This document shows positions 1-8,716 of a stretch of 64,000 bases of DNA, one piece after another. The DNA lies in assembly GCA_030263805.2 (NCBI GenBank), contig CP136010.1:4231001-4295000 (forward strand). The letters are read 5' to 3'. The notes under the pieces are model-generated. The model was not told the DNA's origin, did not search any database, and worked only from the letters and a program-made list of their open reading frames with translations. The translations under genes and the position numbers were made by a program. Every line of letters begins with the position of its first letter. Positions within the stretch are counted from its first letter, which is position 1. This DNA is from Pseudomonas sp. FeN3W (GTDB lineage Bacteria > Pseudomonadota > Gammaproteobacteria > Pseudomonadales > Pseudomonadaceae).

Positions 1-2
1 AT

Positions 3-881
3 GAAATGCTGCCAATGGCGGCTCTGATCGGCTGTTTGATCGGCCTTGGCACGCTTGCCAGCAGCAGCGAACTGACCATCATGCGCGCGGCTGGCGTCTC
101 GCTGGGACGCATCGTGGTGGCGGTGATGAAGCCGATGCTGGTGCTGCTCATTGCCGGCATTCTGATCGGTGAGTACGTTGCGCCGGCAACCGAGGACATT
201 GCCCAGGCGCGGCGCTCCCTGGCGCAGGGTGCGGGCGAGGCGCAGAGCAGCAAGCGCGGCCTGTGGCACCGGCAGGAGAACGAGTTCGTGCACGTCAACG
301 CCGTGCAGCCCGGCGGCGTGCTGGTGGGGGTGACACGCTATCGCTTCGATGACGAGCGCCAATTGTTGTCGTCCAGCTTTGCCCGTCGCGCCAGCTATCA
401 GGCCGATCACTGGCTGCTCGAGAATATTTCGACCACCCATTTTCGAGGCGACCGCACCGAGGTGGTACGCACGCCGCAGGAACGCTGGGATGTCCAGCTG
501 ACCCCGCAACTGCTCGGCACCGTGGTGATGGAGCCAGAAGCGCTGTCGATTACCGGCTTGTGGCGCTATATCCATTACCTGGGTGAACAGGGGCTGAACA
601 ATGGTCGTTACTGGCTGGCGTTCTGGACCAAGGTGCTGCAGCCGGCCGTCACCGTTGCGCTGGTGCTGCTGGCGATCTCGTTCATCTTCGGGCCGCTGCG
701 TTCGGTCACGCTCGGTCAGCGCATCTTCACCGGCGTAGTGGTCGGCTTCGTATTCCGCATCATTCAGGATCTGCTCGGGCCGGCTAGCCAGGTGTTCGGC
801 TTCTCGCCGTTGCTTGCGGTGGTGCTGCCGGCAGGCATCTGTGCACTCATCGGAGCCTGGTTGCTGCGTCGGGCGGGATAG
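3..881 (+). CDS. lptG: LPS export permease LptG, 3' part
   Basis: This is the C-terminal ~292 residues of an inner-membrane permease of the LptBFG lipopolysaccharide transporter, which extracts LPS from the inner membrane and feeds it to LptC/LptA. The family is about 355 residues, so roughly 60 N-terminal residues lie before the window. Visible are transmembrane segments near the start (LPMAALIGCLIGLG and the stretch around VLLIAGILIG), a central soluble jellyroll-like region (about residues 60-190), and three C-terminal hydrophobic segments ending in LLRRAG. The frame is open to the window edge, so the true start is not visible. The neighbour lptF would be expected upstream. The assignment rests on segment layout and recognised sequence. 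Confidence 0.9.
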   Translation, partial: EMLPMAALIGCLIGLGTLASSSELTIMRAAGVSLGRIVVAVMKPMLVLLIAGILIGEYVAPATEDIAQARRSLAQGAGEAQSSKRGLWHRQENEFVHVNAVQPGGVLVGVTRYRFDDERQLLSSSFARRASYQADHWLLENISTTHFRGDRTEVVRTPQERWDVQLTPQLLGTVVMEPEALSITGLWRYIHYLGEQGLNNGRYWLAFWTKVLQPAVTVALVLLAISFIFGPLRSVTLGQRIFTGVVVGFVFRIIQDLLGPASQVFGFSPLLAVVLPAGICALIGAWLLRRAG

Positions 882-945
882 AGGCAGCTTCAAGCTGCAA
901 GCTAAGCTCGAATAGCGCCTCGCGTCGGGAGTGGGTCCCCGCTCC

Positions 946-1010
946 GTAGGGTGCGCTCCGCGCACCGCGAACGACGGCACGAGTCCATCGGTGCGCGGAG
1001 CGCACCCTAC
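946..1010. repeat. perfect 22-bp inverted repeat, GTAGGGTGCGC type
   Basis: Two 22-nt arms at 946-967 and 989-1010 are exact reverse complements, separated by 21 nt. The outer ends read GTAGG and CCTAC. The element sits in the non-coding gap between convergent lptG and the RDD gene. It resembles the dispersed GTAGG-type intergenic palindromes known from many proteobacteria. It could fold as a long hairpin and stop transcripts from either side, but there is no T-run. Confidence 0.8.
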
Positions 1011-1055
1011 GTGCTGGCCGGGAATTTGGGTGCGGTGGCGGGCGGGATAGAAGCA

Positions 1056-1130
1056 GCTTCAAGCTTCAAGCTTCAAGCGGCAAGAATGGCCGGCCGGGAG
1101 CGCATCCCAGCTTGTAGCTTGTAGCTTGTA
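1056..1130. repeat. tandem heptamers GCTTCAA x3 and GCTTGTA x3
   Basis: Three perfect GCTTCAA units lie at 1056-1076 and three perfect GCTTGTA units at 1110-1130, with a GC-rich 33-nt spacer. The second block reverse-complemented reads TACAAGC, so the blocks can pair with one mismatch per seven bases and form a long imperfect hairpin. The second block ends directly at the stop codon of the RDD gene. A looser version, GCTTCAA followed by GCTGCAA, occurs near 889-902. A related heptamer array lies between guaB and guaA. Confidence 0.85.
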
Positions 1131-1131
1131 G

Positions 1132-1629
1132 CTATTTCTTATGAATATTCTTCGGCAGTTGCACGGCCTGGCTCTCCGAGTACATGTCGTGCCAGGTGCG
1201 TTTCTGTTTGTCGAACAGCATCCACCAATACCCCATGCCCAAGCACAGCAGCGATACCAGTGCGATCAGAAAACGCAAAAGTGCCTGCCAAAGATCAATG
1301 GCGGTCCCGTCTGCATTCTGGATCCGGATGCCCCAGACCTGCATGCCCAGCGTCTGGCCGCTGTGGGTCCAGAACTTGGCGAAAAAGCCGAACAGGCTGA
1401 ACAGCAGTAGGGTCGAGAGCAGGGGGTCGATATCCAGGCGGCCGGCGTCCGCAAGCTGTTGCAGCTGTTCACTGCCATAGAGCAGTCGTAGTAGCACCTG
1501 CTGATAGAGCAGTGTCACCACCATCATCAAGGCGATGCACAACAGGCTGTCATAGAACATCGCTGCAAGCCGGCGTACCAGGCCTGCAGCGGGAAACTGG
1601 CCCTGCGGGCTGAGCAGGTGTCTGCGCAT
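1132..1629 (-). CDS. RDD family membrane protein
   Basis: A 165-residue protein with the RDD-domain hallmarks. An N-terminal VRRLAAMFYDS segment carries the conserved Arg and first Asp. A first transmembrane helix follows (CIALMMVVTLLYQQV), a second lies around residues 70-88, and a third around 117-137. The conserved G-x-x-L-G-M-x-V-W-G-I-R-I strand (TLGMQVWGIRI) and a C-terminal W-H-D-M are present. RDD proteins are small inner-membrane proteins of generally unknown function, some proposed as transporters or ion antiporters. It is convergent with lptG and divergent from nothing obvious. The family call is firm, the function unknown. Confidence 0.85.
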   Translation of the reverse strand: MRRHLLSPQGQFPAAGLVRRLAAMFYDSLLCIALMMVVTLLYQQVLLRLLYGSEQLQQLADAGRLDIDPLLSTLLLFSLFGFFAKFWTHSGQTLGMQVWGIRIQNADGTAIDLWQALLRFLIALVSLLCLGMGYWWMLFDKQKRTWHDMYSESQAVQLPKNIHKK

Positions 1630-1680
1630 TGGGCGTCTCGATCAAAGGGTGGGCGGCGCATTCTACGGAATTGCGCGCAT

Positions 1681-1710
1681 AAAAAAGCCCCTGATGTTGC
1701 CATCAGGGGC
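1681..1710 (-). terminator. rho-independent terminator of the cold-shock gene
   Basis: A 10-bp perfect stem (GCCCCTGATG/CATCAGGGGC) with a TTGC loop lies at 1687-1710. It is followed on the minus strand by six T residues (1681-1686). It sits 17 nt downstream of the csp stop codon. Confidence 0.9.
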
Positions 1711-1726
1711 TTTTCGGAGAGGAGGC

Positions 1727-1939
1727 TTAGCCCAGGATCTGAACCTGGTCTGCCTGCATGCCCTTTTGACCTTGCACTGCGACGAAGCTGACTTTCTGGC
1801 CTTCTTTCAGGCTCTTGAAGCCGTTGCCTTCGATCGCGCGGAAGTGCACGAACAGATCCGGACCGCTCTCAGGAGTGATGAAACCAAAACCTTTCTCGTC
1901 GTTAAACCACTTGACGGTACCGTTCTGACGATTCGACAT
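1727..1939 (-). CDS. cold-shock protein, CspA family
   Basis: A 70-residue single cold-shock domain (OB fold) that binds single-stranded RNA/DNA and melts RNA structure. The RNP1 motif KGFGFI and RNP2 motif LFVHF are intact, preceded by the canonical TVKWFN strand. The open frame runs further upstream, but the start MSNRQNGTVKW at 1939 fits the family length exactly. It also has an AAGGA ribosome site about 10 nt upstream. The upstream non-coding stretch could provide a long 5' leader as in other csp genes. It is monocistronic, with its own terminator. Which csp paralogue it is cannot be decided from sequence alone. Confidence 0.95.
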   Translation of the reverse strand: MSNRQNGTVKWFNDEKGFGFITPESGPDLFVHFRAIEGNGFKSLKEGQKVSFVAVQGQKGMQADQVQILG

Positions 1940-2436
1940 GTCTTTGTATCCTTGAAACTCAAAAGTAGAATTGCCCCCCGCAGAGCAGGAAGCTGGAACT
2001 GGTTGCAAGGAGTAAGAGAGTCGAGCGGAGTAGCGGATCTGAAGATCTACTGCACCAGGTCACGATTCAACAGCGACCCATGCAAACACAGTGGGCACAC
2101 TCTACGATAACTCTCCAGGGAATGCCAACCCCTCGGAGCCATAGAATTTGCCTGTCCAGGCGGCGCTATTTGGCGCTTTTTGACGTGGCTTTGACTCGCC
2201 GTGTTCGCTGTTGCGAGAGGGTCAATGCCGCGAGTCGACTGCATCGATATCGAGTGTCAGTCTGAGGGAAAGCGATGTAGCTGAGTTGCTTGCCGTGCTG
2301 CCGATCCAGGCTGTATGGATGACTTGCGTATGGCTTGATGCGCTTTGAAGCTTCGCTACGGCGTTCAGAGTTGCAGGCGATCCGGTTGCCCGTTTCGCTA
2401 AGCATGCAGCTTGGCTGCGTTGTAGCGATTCACTGA
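1940..2436. other. intergenic region upstream of csp
   Basis: About 500 nt without a credible gene: the small frames here have no family resemblance and no good ribosome site. The first ~150 nt next to csp presumably hold its promoter and long leader. No convincing -35/-10 pair could be fixed. Confidence 0.5.
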
Positions 2437-2523
2437 TGGTGCCCCGAGAGAGACTCGAACTCTCACGTTGTTACCAACGGCGGATTTTGAATCCGCTGCG
2501 TCTACCGATTCCGCCATCGAGGC
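2437..2523 (-). tRNA. tRNA-Leu (anticodon CAA)
   Basis: An 87-nt class II tRNA with encoded CCA. The acceptor stem pairs GCCTCGA with TCGGGGC. The D arm has GGCGGAATCGGTAGACGC, the anticodon stem-loop is GGATTCAAAATCC with anticodon CAA, and a long variable arm and TTCGAGT T-loop follow. It decodes UUG. It is oriented away from queA. Confidence 0.97.
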
Positions 2524-2636
2524 ACAGTGGGCGCGCAGTATAGGGATGCGCGACGGGGTGGTCAATCGCTTGGCGTGGTCAGGTCGACGTGTTTCGGATA
2601 AGATTTGCGCCCTTTCCGCGTCCCGACCTCCGATCC

Positions 2637-3686
2637 ATGCAAGTTGCCGATTTTTTCTTCCAACTGCCCGATGCCCTGATTGCACGACATCCCCTGGCGG
2701 AGCGGCGCGCCAGTCGTCTGCTGGTGCTCGAAGGCGAAACGGGAAAGCTCTCGCATCGCAACTTCGCTGATCTGCTGGACTATGTGCGGCCTGGCGATCT
2801 CATGGTGTTCAACAATACCCGGGTGATTCCAGCGCGCCTGTTCGGTCAGAAGGCCACCGGCGGCAAGCTGGAAATTCTGGTCGAACGGGTGCTCGGCAAT
2901 CGCAGCGTTCTGGCGCATGTCCGTTCCAGTAAGTCGCCCAAGGCCGGATCGAAGATCCTGCTGGACGGCGGCGGCGAAGCGGAAATGATCGCCCGGCATG
3001 ATGCGCTGTTCGAACTCGAGTTCGACGAGGATGTCCTGCCGCTGCTCGAGCGTATCGGGCACATGCCATTGCCTCCTTATATAGACAGGCCTGACGATGA
3101 CGCCGACCGTGAGCGTTACCAGACTGTCTACGCTCAGCGCGCCGGGGCCGTGGCAGCGCCGACCGCAGGGCTGCATTTCGATGAGGCGCTGCTGCAGGCG
3201 CTACGTGAGTCTGGCGTGGAAACGGCCTACGTTACCCTTCATGTCGGCGCCGGCACCTTTCAGCCGGTGCGCGTGGAGCGTATCGAAGAGCATCACATGC
3301 ATCGTGAATGGCTGGAGGTCAGTCAGGATGTCGTCGATGCGGTGGCGGCCTGTCGCTCCCGTGGCGGTCGCGTCATCGCCGTCGGTACCACCAGCGTGCG
3401 CTCGTTGGAGACGGCAGCGCGCGATGGTGAATTCAAACCGTTCAGTGGCGACACCGACATCTTCATCTACCCGGGCAAGACCTTTCATGTGGTGGATGCC
3501 CTGGTCACCAATTTCCATCTGCCCGAATCCACGCTGCTGATGCTGGTTTCCGCCTTCGCCGGTTACCCGGAGACCATGGCGGCCTACGCCGAAGCAGTGG
3601 CTCGGCGTTATCGCTTCTTCAGTTACGGCGATGCCATGTTCATCACCCGCAATCCCGCGCCCCGCGGTCCCGAGGAAACCCAATGA
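2637..3686 (+). CDS. queA: S-adenosylmethionine:tRNA ribosyltransferase-isomerase
   Basis: A 349-residue QueA, which transfers and isomerises the ribosyl moiety of SAM onto preQ1-modified tRNA to give epoxyqueuosine. Family blocks seen are the start M-x-V-x-D-F-x-F-x-L-P, VFNNTRVIPARL (about residues 58-69), VAAPTAGLHF, YVTLHVGAGTFQPVR and TTSVRSLE. The frame is open further upstream, but MQVADFFFQLP matches the family N-terminus and gives the usual length. It overlaps tgt by 4 nt (ATGA), so the two queuosine genes are probably translationally coupled. Confidence 0.97.
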   Translation: MQVADFFFQLPDALIARHPLAERRASRLLVLEGETGKLSHRNFADLLDYVRPGDLMVFNNTRVIPARLFGQKATGGKLEILVERVLGNRSVLAHVRSSKSPKAGSKILLDGGGEAEMIARHDALFELEFDEDVLPLLERIGHMPLPPYIDRPDDDADRERYQTVYAQRAGAVAAPTAGLHFDEALLQALRESGVETAYVTLHVGAGTFQPVRVERIEEHHMHREWLEVSQDVVDAVAACRSRGGRVIAVGTTSVRSLETAARDGEFKPFSGDTDIFIYPGKTFHVVDALVTNFHLPESTLLMLVSAFAGYPETMAAYAEAVARRYRFFSYGDAMFITRNPAPRGPEETQ

Positions 3687-4816
3687 CTCGCTCTTGCCAT
3701 ATGTCCTTCGAGCTGCTTGCCACCGATGGCAAGGCGCGCCGTGGGCGTCTGACCTTTCCGCGCGGCACCGTCGAGACGCCGGCGTTCATGCCGGTGGGCA
3801 CCTACGGTACCGTCAAGGGCATGTTGCCACGTGACATCGAGGCGATCGGGGCGCAGATCATTCTGGGCAACACCTTCCATCTCTGGTTGCGTCCTGGCAT
3901 GGAAGTGATCAAGCGTCATGGGGATCTGCACGACTTCATGCAGTGGCAGGGACCGATCCTCACCGACTCGGGTGGCTTCCAGGTGTTCAGTCTAGGGGCG
4001 ATGCGCAAGATCAAGGAGGAGGGCGTCTACTTCGCCTCCCCGGTGGATGGCGCAAAAGTCTTCATGGGGCCGGAGGAGTCGATGCAGGTTCAGCGCGACC
4101 TGGGCTCGGATATCGTGATGATCTTCGATGAATGCACGCCTTACCCCGCTGACGAAGACGTGGCGCGACGTTCGATGGAGCTGTCGCTGCGCTGGGCCAA
4201 GCGCTCGAAGGTCGCCCATGGCGACAGCCCGGCTGCGCTGTTCGGCATCGTTCAGGGTGGTATGCACGAGTCTTTGCGCATGCGCTCGTTGGAGGGATTG
4301 TGCGAGATCGGTTTTGACGGCCTGGCGATTGGCGGCTTGTCGGTTGGCGAACCGAAGGAAGAGATGATTCGTGTGCTGGATTTCCTTCCGCCACAGATGC
4401 CAGCGGATAAGCCCCGTTATCTGATGGGGGTGGGTAAGCCGGAGGACCTGGTCGAAGGTGTACGGCGCGGCGTCGATATGTTCGACTGCGTGATGCCGAC
4501 GCGTAATGCGCGCAATGGTCATCTTTTCGTCGATAGTGGCGTGATCAAGATCCGCAATGCCGTTCACAAGCACGACGATTCTCCGCTGGATCCGAGCTGT
4601 GACTGTTACACCTGCAAACATTTCTCCCGCGCTTATCTGCATCATCTGGATAAATGCGGCGAAATGCTGGGTAGCATGTTGAATACCATCCATAACCTGC
4701 GGCATTACCAGCGGGTTATGGCTGGTTTACGCGACGCCATTCAACAGGGTACATTGGCGGCCTTTGTCGACGCCTTTTATGCCAAGCGCGGTCTGCCAAC
4801 GCCGCCGCTTGCGTGA
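3683..4816 (+). CDS. tgt: queuine tRNA-ribosyltransferase
   Basis: A 377-residue bacterial TGT, which exchanges guanine-34 of GUN-anticodon tRNAs for preQ1. The nucleophile block TDSGGFQVFSL, the second catalytic Asp region (GVDMFDCVMPTRNARNG) and the zinc ligands C-x-C-x2-C (CDCYTC) plus a later His are visible. The start at 3683 is chosen because GAGGAAA lies 6 nt upstream and it forms the ATGA overlap with queA. An internal Met at 3701 (MSFELLATDG) matches homologue N-termini and is an alternative. It is the second gene of queA-tgt-yajC-secDF. Confidence 0.97.
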   Translation: MTRSCHMSFELLATDGKARRGRLTFPRGTVETPAFMPVGTYGTVKGMLPRDIEAIGAQIILGNTFHLWLRPGMEVIKRHGDLHDFMQWQGPILTDSGGFQVFSLGAMRKIKEEGVYFASPVDGAKVFMGPEESMQVQRDLGSDIVMIFDECTPYPADEDVARRSMELSLRWAKRSKVAHGDSPAALFGIVQGGMHESLRMRSLEGLCEIGFDGLAIGGLSVGEPKEEMIRVLDFLPPQMPADKPRYLMGVGKPEDLVEGVRRGVDMFDCVMPTRNARNGHLFVDSGVIKIRNAVHKHDDSPLDPSCDCYTCKHFSRAYLHHLDKCGEMLGSMLNTIHNLRHYQRVMAGLRDAIQQGTLAAFVDAFYAKRGLPTPPLA

Positions 4817-4858
4817 CGTGCCAGAACAAAACAATCCTTTCTGCAACAGGAGTGCTAC

Positions 4859-5188
4859 ATGAGCTTTCTGATTCCCGCCGCCTATGCCCAGGAGGCTGCT
4901 GCTGGTCCTGCTGGTACTGGTTTCGAGTGGGTTTTTCTGGTCGGTTTTCTGGTCATCTTCTACCTGATGATCTGGCGCCCCCAGTCCAAGCGTGCCAAGG
5001 AACACAAGAACCTGATCGCCGGCCTGCAGAAGGGCGACGAAGTGGTCACTTCCGGTGGTATCGCTGGCAAGGTCACCAAGGTCGCCGATGACTTCGTGGT
5101 AATCGAGGTCTCCGACAACGTTGAGCTGAAGTTCCAGAAAGTGGCGATCGCCGCAACGTTGCCCAAGGGCACACTGAAAGCCATCTGA
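4859..5188 (+). CDS. yajC: Sec translocon accessory protein YajC
   Basis: A 109-residue single-span membrane protein of the SecDF-YajC holo-translocon complex. Residues 1-20 are short and Ala-rich, followed by a transmembrane helix at about 24-40 (VFLVGFLVIFYLMIW). The conserved RPQ-x-KR-x-KEH-x-x-L motif and a soluble beta domain with GDEVVTSGGI follow. A strong AGGAG site precedes the ATG. It is placed as always immediately before secD. Confidence 0.96.
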   Translation: MSFLIPAAYAQEAAAGPAGTGFEWVFLVGFLVIFYLMIWRPQSKRAKEHKNLIAGLQKGDEVVTSGGIAGKVTKVADDFVVIEVSDNVELKFQKVAIAATLPKGTLKAI

Positions 5189-5210
5189 GCTGACTTCATT
5201 CAATATCGAC

Positions 5211-5229
5211 GGGGCGCGCAAGGCGCCCC
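5211..5229 (+). other. GC-rich hairpin between yajC and secD
   Basis: A perfect 7-bp stem GGGGCGC/GCGCCCC with a 5-nt loop and no T-run. It may be an mRNA processing or attenuating structure inside the operon rather than a terminator. Confidence 0.4.
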
Positions 5230-5252
5230 GCGTTCATTAAACGGGCTGCGTC

Positions 5253-7121
5253 ATGCTCAATAGATTCCCTCTCTGGAAATACCTGCTGATTCTGGCAGTG
5301 CTCGCGATCGCCGTTATTTACTCTGCGCCCAACCTCTATCCGGATGATCCGGCGATTCAGGTTACCGGTGCCAGCACGTCGCAGGAGATTGGCGAGGCAG
5401 ACCTCGAGCGCATCAGCAAAGCACTCGTGGACGGTGGTATCGCGGTCAAATCTGCGTCTCTGGATGAGCAGGGTCGGGGCGGCCTGGTGCGTCTCGTGCG
5501 TCAGGATGATCAGTTGCCGGCAAAAGATATCGTCCGACGCGCGCTCGGCGACGCCTATGTGGTAGCGCTCAATCTGGCGCCTACGACTCCCGACTGGTTG
5601 CGCAATCTCGGTGCAAGTCCGATGAAGCTAGGTCTGGATCTCTCCGGTGGTGTGCACTTCCTCCTGGAAGTCGACATGGACAAGGCGATTGAGACGCGCC
5701 TGAACGTCTCCGAGGGTGAGGTCAAGAGTCTGCTGCGCAAGGAGCGTGTGCGATACCGCAGCCTGCCGAATCTGAAGGATTCGGTGCAGCTGGGCTTCGT
5801 CGATGAGGCTACCCTGGATGCGGCCCAATCGCTCATCCGCAAGGAGTTCACCGACTTCGAGCTGACGTCCGCAGAGCGCAACGGCCAGTACGTGCTGCGC
5901 CTGACGCTGACCGAAGCCAAGTTGGCAGAAATTCGCGAGTACTCGATCAAGCAGAACCTGACCACGGTGCGTAATCGCGTCAACGAGCTCGGTGTGGCTG
6001 AGCCGCTGGTTCAGCGTCAAGGTGCCAACCGTATCGTGGTGGAACTGCCGGGTGTGCAGGATACCGCCGAAGCCAAGCGTATCCTCGGCAAGACGGCGAA
6101 CCTCGAGTTCCGCCTGGCTGCTGATTCGGATGCATCGCGTGCGTCCACCGAAACCTTCGAGTTTCGCGAAGAGGGCCGCCCGCCAGTTCAGCTTGAGCGC
6201 ACGCTGATCATCACGGGTGATCAGGTGACCGATGCCCAGGCCAGTTACGACGAGAATGGCCGTCCGCAGGTCAACATCCGTCTCGATGGTCACGGCGGCG
6301 ATCTGATGAATCGCGCCACGCGCAACAATGTAGGGCGCAGCATGGCGGTGATCTTCATCGAGCAGCGGCCGATGACTCGCTATGTGCGGCAGACGGTCGA
6401 CGGTGTCGAGCAGGAGGTGCGCGTCGAGACCTTCCAGGAAGAAAAGAAGATCATCAGCCTGGCGACCATCCAGTCGCCACTCGGCAGTCAGTTCCGCATC
6501 ACCGGCCTCGACGGGCAGGGCGAGTCGTCAGAGCTGGCGTTGCTGCTGCGCGCCGGTGGCCTGGCGGCGCCGATGTACTTCGCCGAAGAGCGCACCATCG
6601 GCCCGAGCCTGGGTGCGGAGAACATCAAGCTGGGCGTCCAGGCGGCCATGTGGGGCTTCCTCTTCGTCGCCATCTTCATGGTGCTGATCTACAAGTTCTT
6701 CGGCGTGCTGGCGACCATTGCGCTGTTGTTCAACATGGTCGTGCTTACGGCTCTGATGTCGATGCTCAATGCCACGCTGACCCTTCCGGGTATCGCCGGT
6801 ATCGTTTTGACCATGGGTATGGCGGTGGATGCCAACGTGCTGATCTTCTCGCGTATCCGCGAGGAGATCGCCAACGGCATGTCGGTCCAGCGCGCCATCC
6901 ATGAGGGTTTCGATCGGGCCTTCTCGGCGATCGTCGACGGCAACCTGACCACGCTGCTGGTCGGCGGCATTCTGTTCGCCATGGGTACCGGCCCGATCAA
7001 GGGCTTCGCGGTCACCCTGTCGATCGGCATCCTGACGTCGATGTTTACCGCAATCATCGTGACGCGCGCCATGGTCAATCTGATCTACGGTGGCCGCGAT
7101 CTCAAGAAGCTGTGGATTTAA
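5253..7121 (+). CDS. secD: protein translocase subunit SecD
   Basis: A 622-residue proton-motive-force-driven Sec component that helps pull exported proteins into the periplasm. It has an N-terminal transmembrane helix (residues 8-25), a large periplasmic P1 domain containing the DLSGGVHFLLEVD block, and a C-terminal bundle of about five helices from residue ~455. That bundle carries GMAVDANVLIFSRIREE, the conserved SecD motif with the proton-relay Asp. Length is typical for Pseudomonas SecD. secF follows after 12 nt. Confidence 0.97.
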   Translation: MLNRFPLWKYLLILAVLAIAVIYSAPNLYPDDPAIQVTGASTSQEIGEADLERISKALVDGGIAVKSASLDEQGRGGLVRLVRQDDQLPAKDIVRRALGDAYVVALNLAPTTPDWLRNLGASPMKLGLDLSGGVHFLLEVDMDKAIETRLNVSEGEVKSLLRKERVRYRSLPNLKDSVQLGFVDEATLDAAQSLIRKEFTDFELTSAERNGQYVLRLTLTEAKLAEIREYSIKQNLTTVRNRVNELGVAEPLVQRQGANRIVVELPGVQDTAEAKRILGKTANLEFRLAADSDASRASTETFEFREEGRPPVQLERTLIITGDQVTDAQASYDENGRPQVNIRLDGHGGDLMNRATRNNVGRSMAVIFIEQRPMTRYVRQTVDGVEQEVRVETFQEEKKIISLATIQSPLGSQFRITGLDGQGESSELALLLRAGGLAAPMYFAEERTIGPSLGAENIKLGVQAAMWGFLFVAIFMVLIYKFFGVLATIALLFNMVVLTALMSMLNATLTLPGIAGIVLTMGMAVDANVLIFSRIREEIANGMSVQRAIHEGFDRAFSAIVDGNLTTLLVGGILFAMGTGPIKGFAVTLSIGILTSMFTAIIVTRAMVNLIYGGRDLKKLWI

Positions 7122-7133
7122 GGGGCTAGCACG

Positions 7134-8045
7134 ATGAAACGCGTAATCAATTTCATGGGTGTCCGCCATGTCGCCTTCGCCCTGACCGTGGTGCTGACGG
7201 TGGCGTCGCTGGCGAGCCTGGTGGTCAAGGGGCTCAACTTCGGGCTGGACTTCACTGGCGGTACGTTGATCGAGCTTGGCTATGAGCGTCCGGTTGAACT
7301 CGAGCAGGTGCGTGGACAGTTGGAGCAGTCAGGTTTTGGGGATGCTGTAGTGCAGAGCTTCGGTGCGACCACCGATGTGCTGGTGCGCATGCCGGGTGAC
7401 GATCCGCAGCTCGGGGAGCGCGTCGCCGACGCCTTGCGCAGCGCCGACAGTGCCAACCCGGTGAGCGTCAAGCGGGTCGAGTTCGTCGGGCCTGCGGTGG
7501 GCGAGGAGCTGCGCGACCAGGGTGGTCTGGGCATGTTGCTCGCGCTGGGCGGCATCCTGGTCTACGTAGCCTTTCGTTTTCAGTGGAAGTTCGGTCTCGG
7601 TGCCGTGCTGTCGCTGTTCCACGATGTGATCGTCGTTCTCGGGGTGTTCTCCTTCTTCCAGATTTCCTTCGATCTCACCGTGCTGGCGGCCGTGCTTGCG
7701 GTTATCGGCTATTCGCTGAACGATACGATCGTCATCTTCGACCGGATTCGCGAGAACTTCCGCATGCTGCGCAAGGCGGAGTTGCTGGAGAACATCAATA
7801 TCTCCACTACGCAAACCTTGCTGCGCACCATGGCAACTTCGGTGTCCACGCTGCTGGCTGTTGGCGCGCTCATGGTTTTTGGTGGTGAGAATCTGTGGGG
7901 GTTCTCCTTGGCGCTGTTGATCGGCGTTGGCGCGGGCACCTACTCGTCGGTCTATGTCGCGGGCATGCTGCTCGTCTGGCTGAAACTCACCCGTGATGAC
8001 CTGATTCCGCCGGTGGTGGAAGAGGAAGCGGACGAGCGCCCCTGA
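7134..8045 (+). CDS. secF: protein translocase subunit SecF
   Basis: A 303-residue partner of SecD. The first helix near residues 10-30 is followed by the conserved GLDFTGGT block (about residues 37-44) that starts the periplasmic domain. Five further helices include GYSLNDTIVIFDRIRENF, the SecF signature. It ends the queA-tgt-yajC-secDF run. Confidence 0.97.
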   Translation: MKRVINFMGVRHVAFALTVVLTVASLASLVVKGLNFGLDFTGGTLIELGYERPVELEQVRGQLEQSGFGDAVVQSFGATTDVLVRMPGDDPQLGERVADALRSADSANPVSVKRVEFVGPAVGEELRDQGGLGMLLALGGILVYVAFRFQWKFGLGAVLSLFHDVIVVLGVFSFFQISFDLTVLAAVLAVIGYSLNDTIVIFDRIRENFRMLRKAELLENINISTTQTLLRTMATSVSTLLAVGALMVFGGENLWGFSLALLIGVGAGTYSSVYVAGMLLVWLKLTRDDLIPPVVEEEADERP

Positions 8046-8121
8046 ACCTCTTCGAACTTCCGCGGCCTGAAGGAGTCCAAGGCTGCGGAACGGGCGCGGC
8101 CCGAAGGAAGAGGAAGTCACA

Positions 8122-8655
8122 GTGAACAAATCCATGTTGGTCGGTACGGCACTCGGAGTGGTGGTCGCCACGGCTGGCGGCGCTTTCGCTACTTATAGCC
8201 TGGTTGATCGCGGACCGAAATTCGCCGAGGTGCTGGCGGTGGAGCCCATCAAGGAAACCATTCGGACCCCGCGTGAGGTTTGCAAGGACGTCACAGTCAC
8301 TCGGCAGAAACCAGTACAGGATCAGCATCGCATTGCAGGCACGGCGGTGGGTGCGGTGGTTGGTGGCCTGCTCGGAAATCAGGTCGGTGGCGGCAACGGC
8401 AAGAAGATTGCGACCGTCGCCGGTGCGGTCGGTGGCGGTTATGCCGGCAATCAGGTGCAGGGGCGCATGCAGGCCAACAGCACCTATACCACGACCGAAA
8501 CACGTTGCAGCACGGTCACCGATACGCACGACAAGATCGTCGGCTACGACGTGAAGTACGACCTCGCCGGCAAGGTGGGGCGCGTACGAATGGATCGCGA
8601 TCCGGGTAGCCAGATCCCGGTGCAGGATGGACAGCTGATGCTGTCGCAGCAGTGA
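8122..8655 (+). CDS. glycine-zipper 2TM domain envelope protein
   Basis: A 177-residue protein starting at GTG behind AAGAGGAAG. An N-terminal hydrophobic segment (residues 5-27) looks like a signal anchor or uncleaved signal; there is no lipobox Cys. Residues ~75-112 are a classic glycine zipper with repeated G-x3-G and the GNQVGGGNGKK turn, as in SlyB/17-kDa antigen-like proteins. The C-terminus is a small beta-rich tail with two Cys (around positions 54 and 133) that could pair in the periplasm. Family function is unclear; outer-membrane integrity is the usual proposal. The equivalent gene follows secF in P. aeruginosa. Confidence 0.8.
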   Translation: MNKSMLVGTALGVVVATAGGAFATYSLVDRGPKFAEVLAVEPIKETIRTPREVCKDVTVTRQKPVQDQHRIAGTAVGAVVGGLLGNQVGGGNGKKIATVAGAVGGGYAGNQVQGRMQANSTYTTTETRCSTVTDTHDKIVGYDVKYDLAGKVGRVRMDRDPGSQIPVQDGQLMLSQQ

Positions 8656-8675
8656 GCTGGCGGTAGTGCAGAAAC

Positions 8676-8702
8676 AAAAAACGCCCCAATGGGGCGTTTT
8701 TT
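8676..8702. terminator. bidirectional terminator
   Basis: A perfect 12-bp palindromic stem, AAAAAACGCCCC and its complement, with a 3-nt AAT loop. It has a T-run on either strand and lies between the convergent glycine-zipper gene and suhB. Confidence 0.92.
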
Positions 8703-8716
8703 AACCGCTACCGTTC

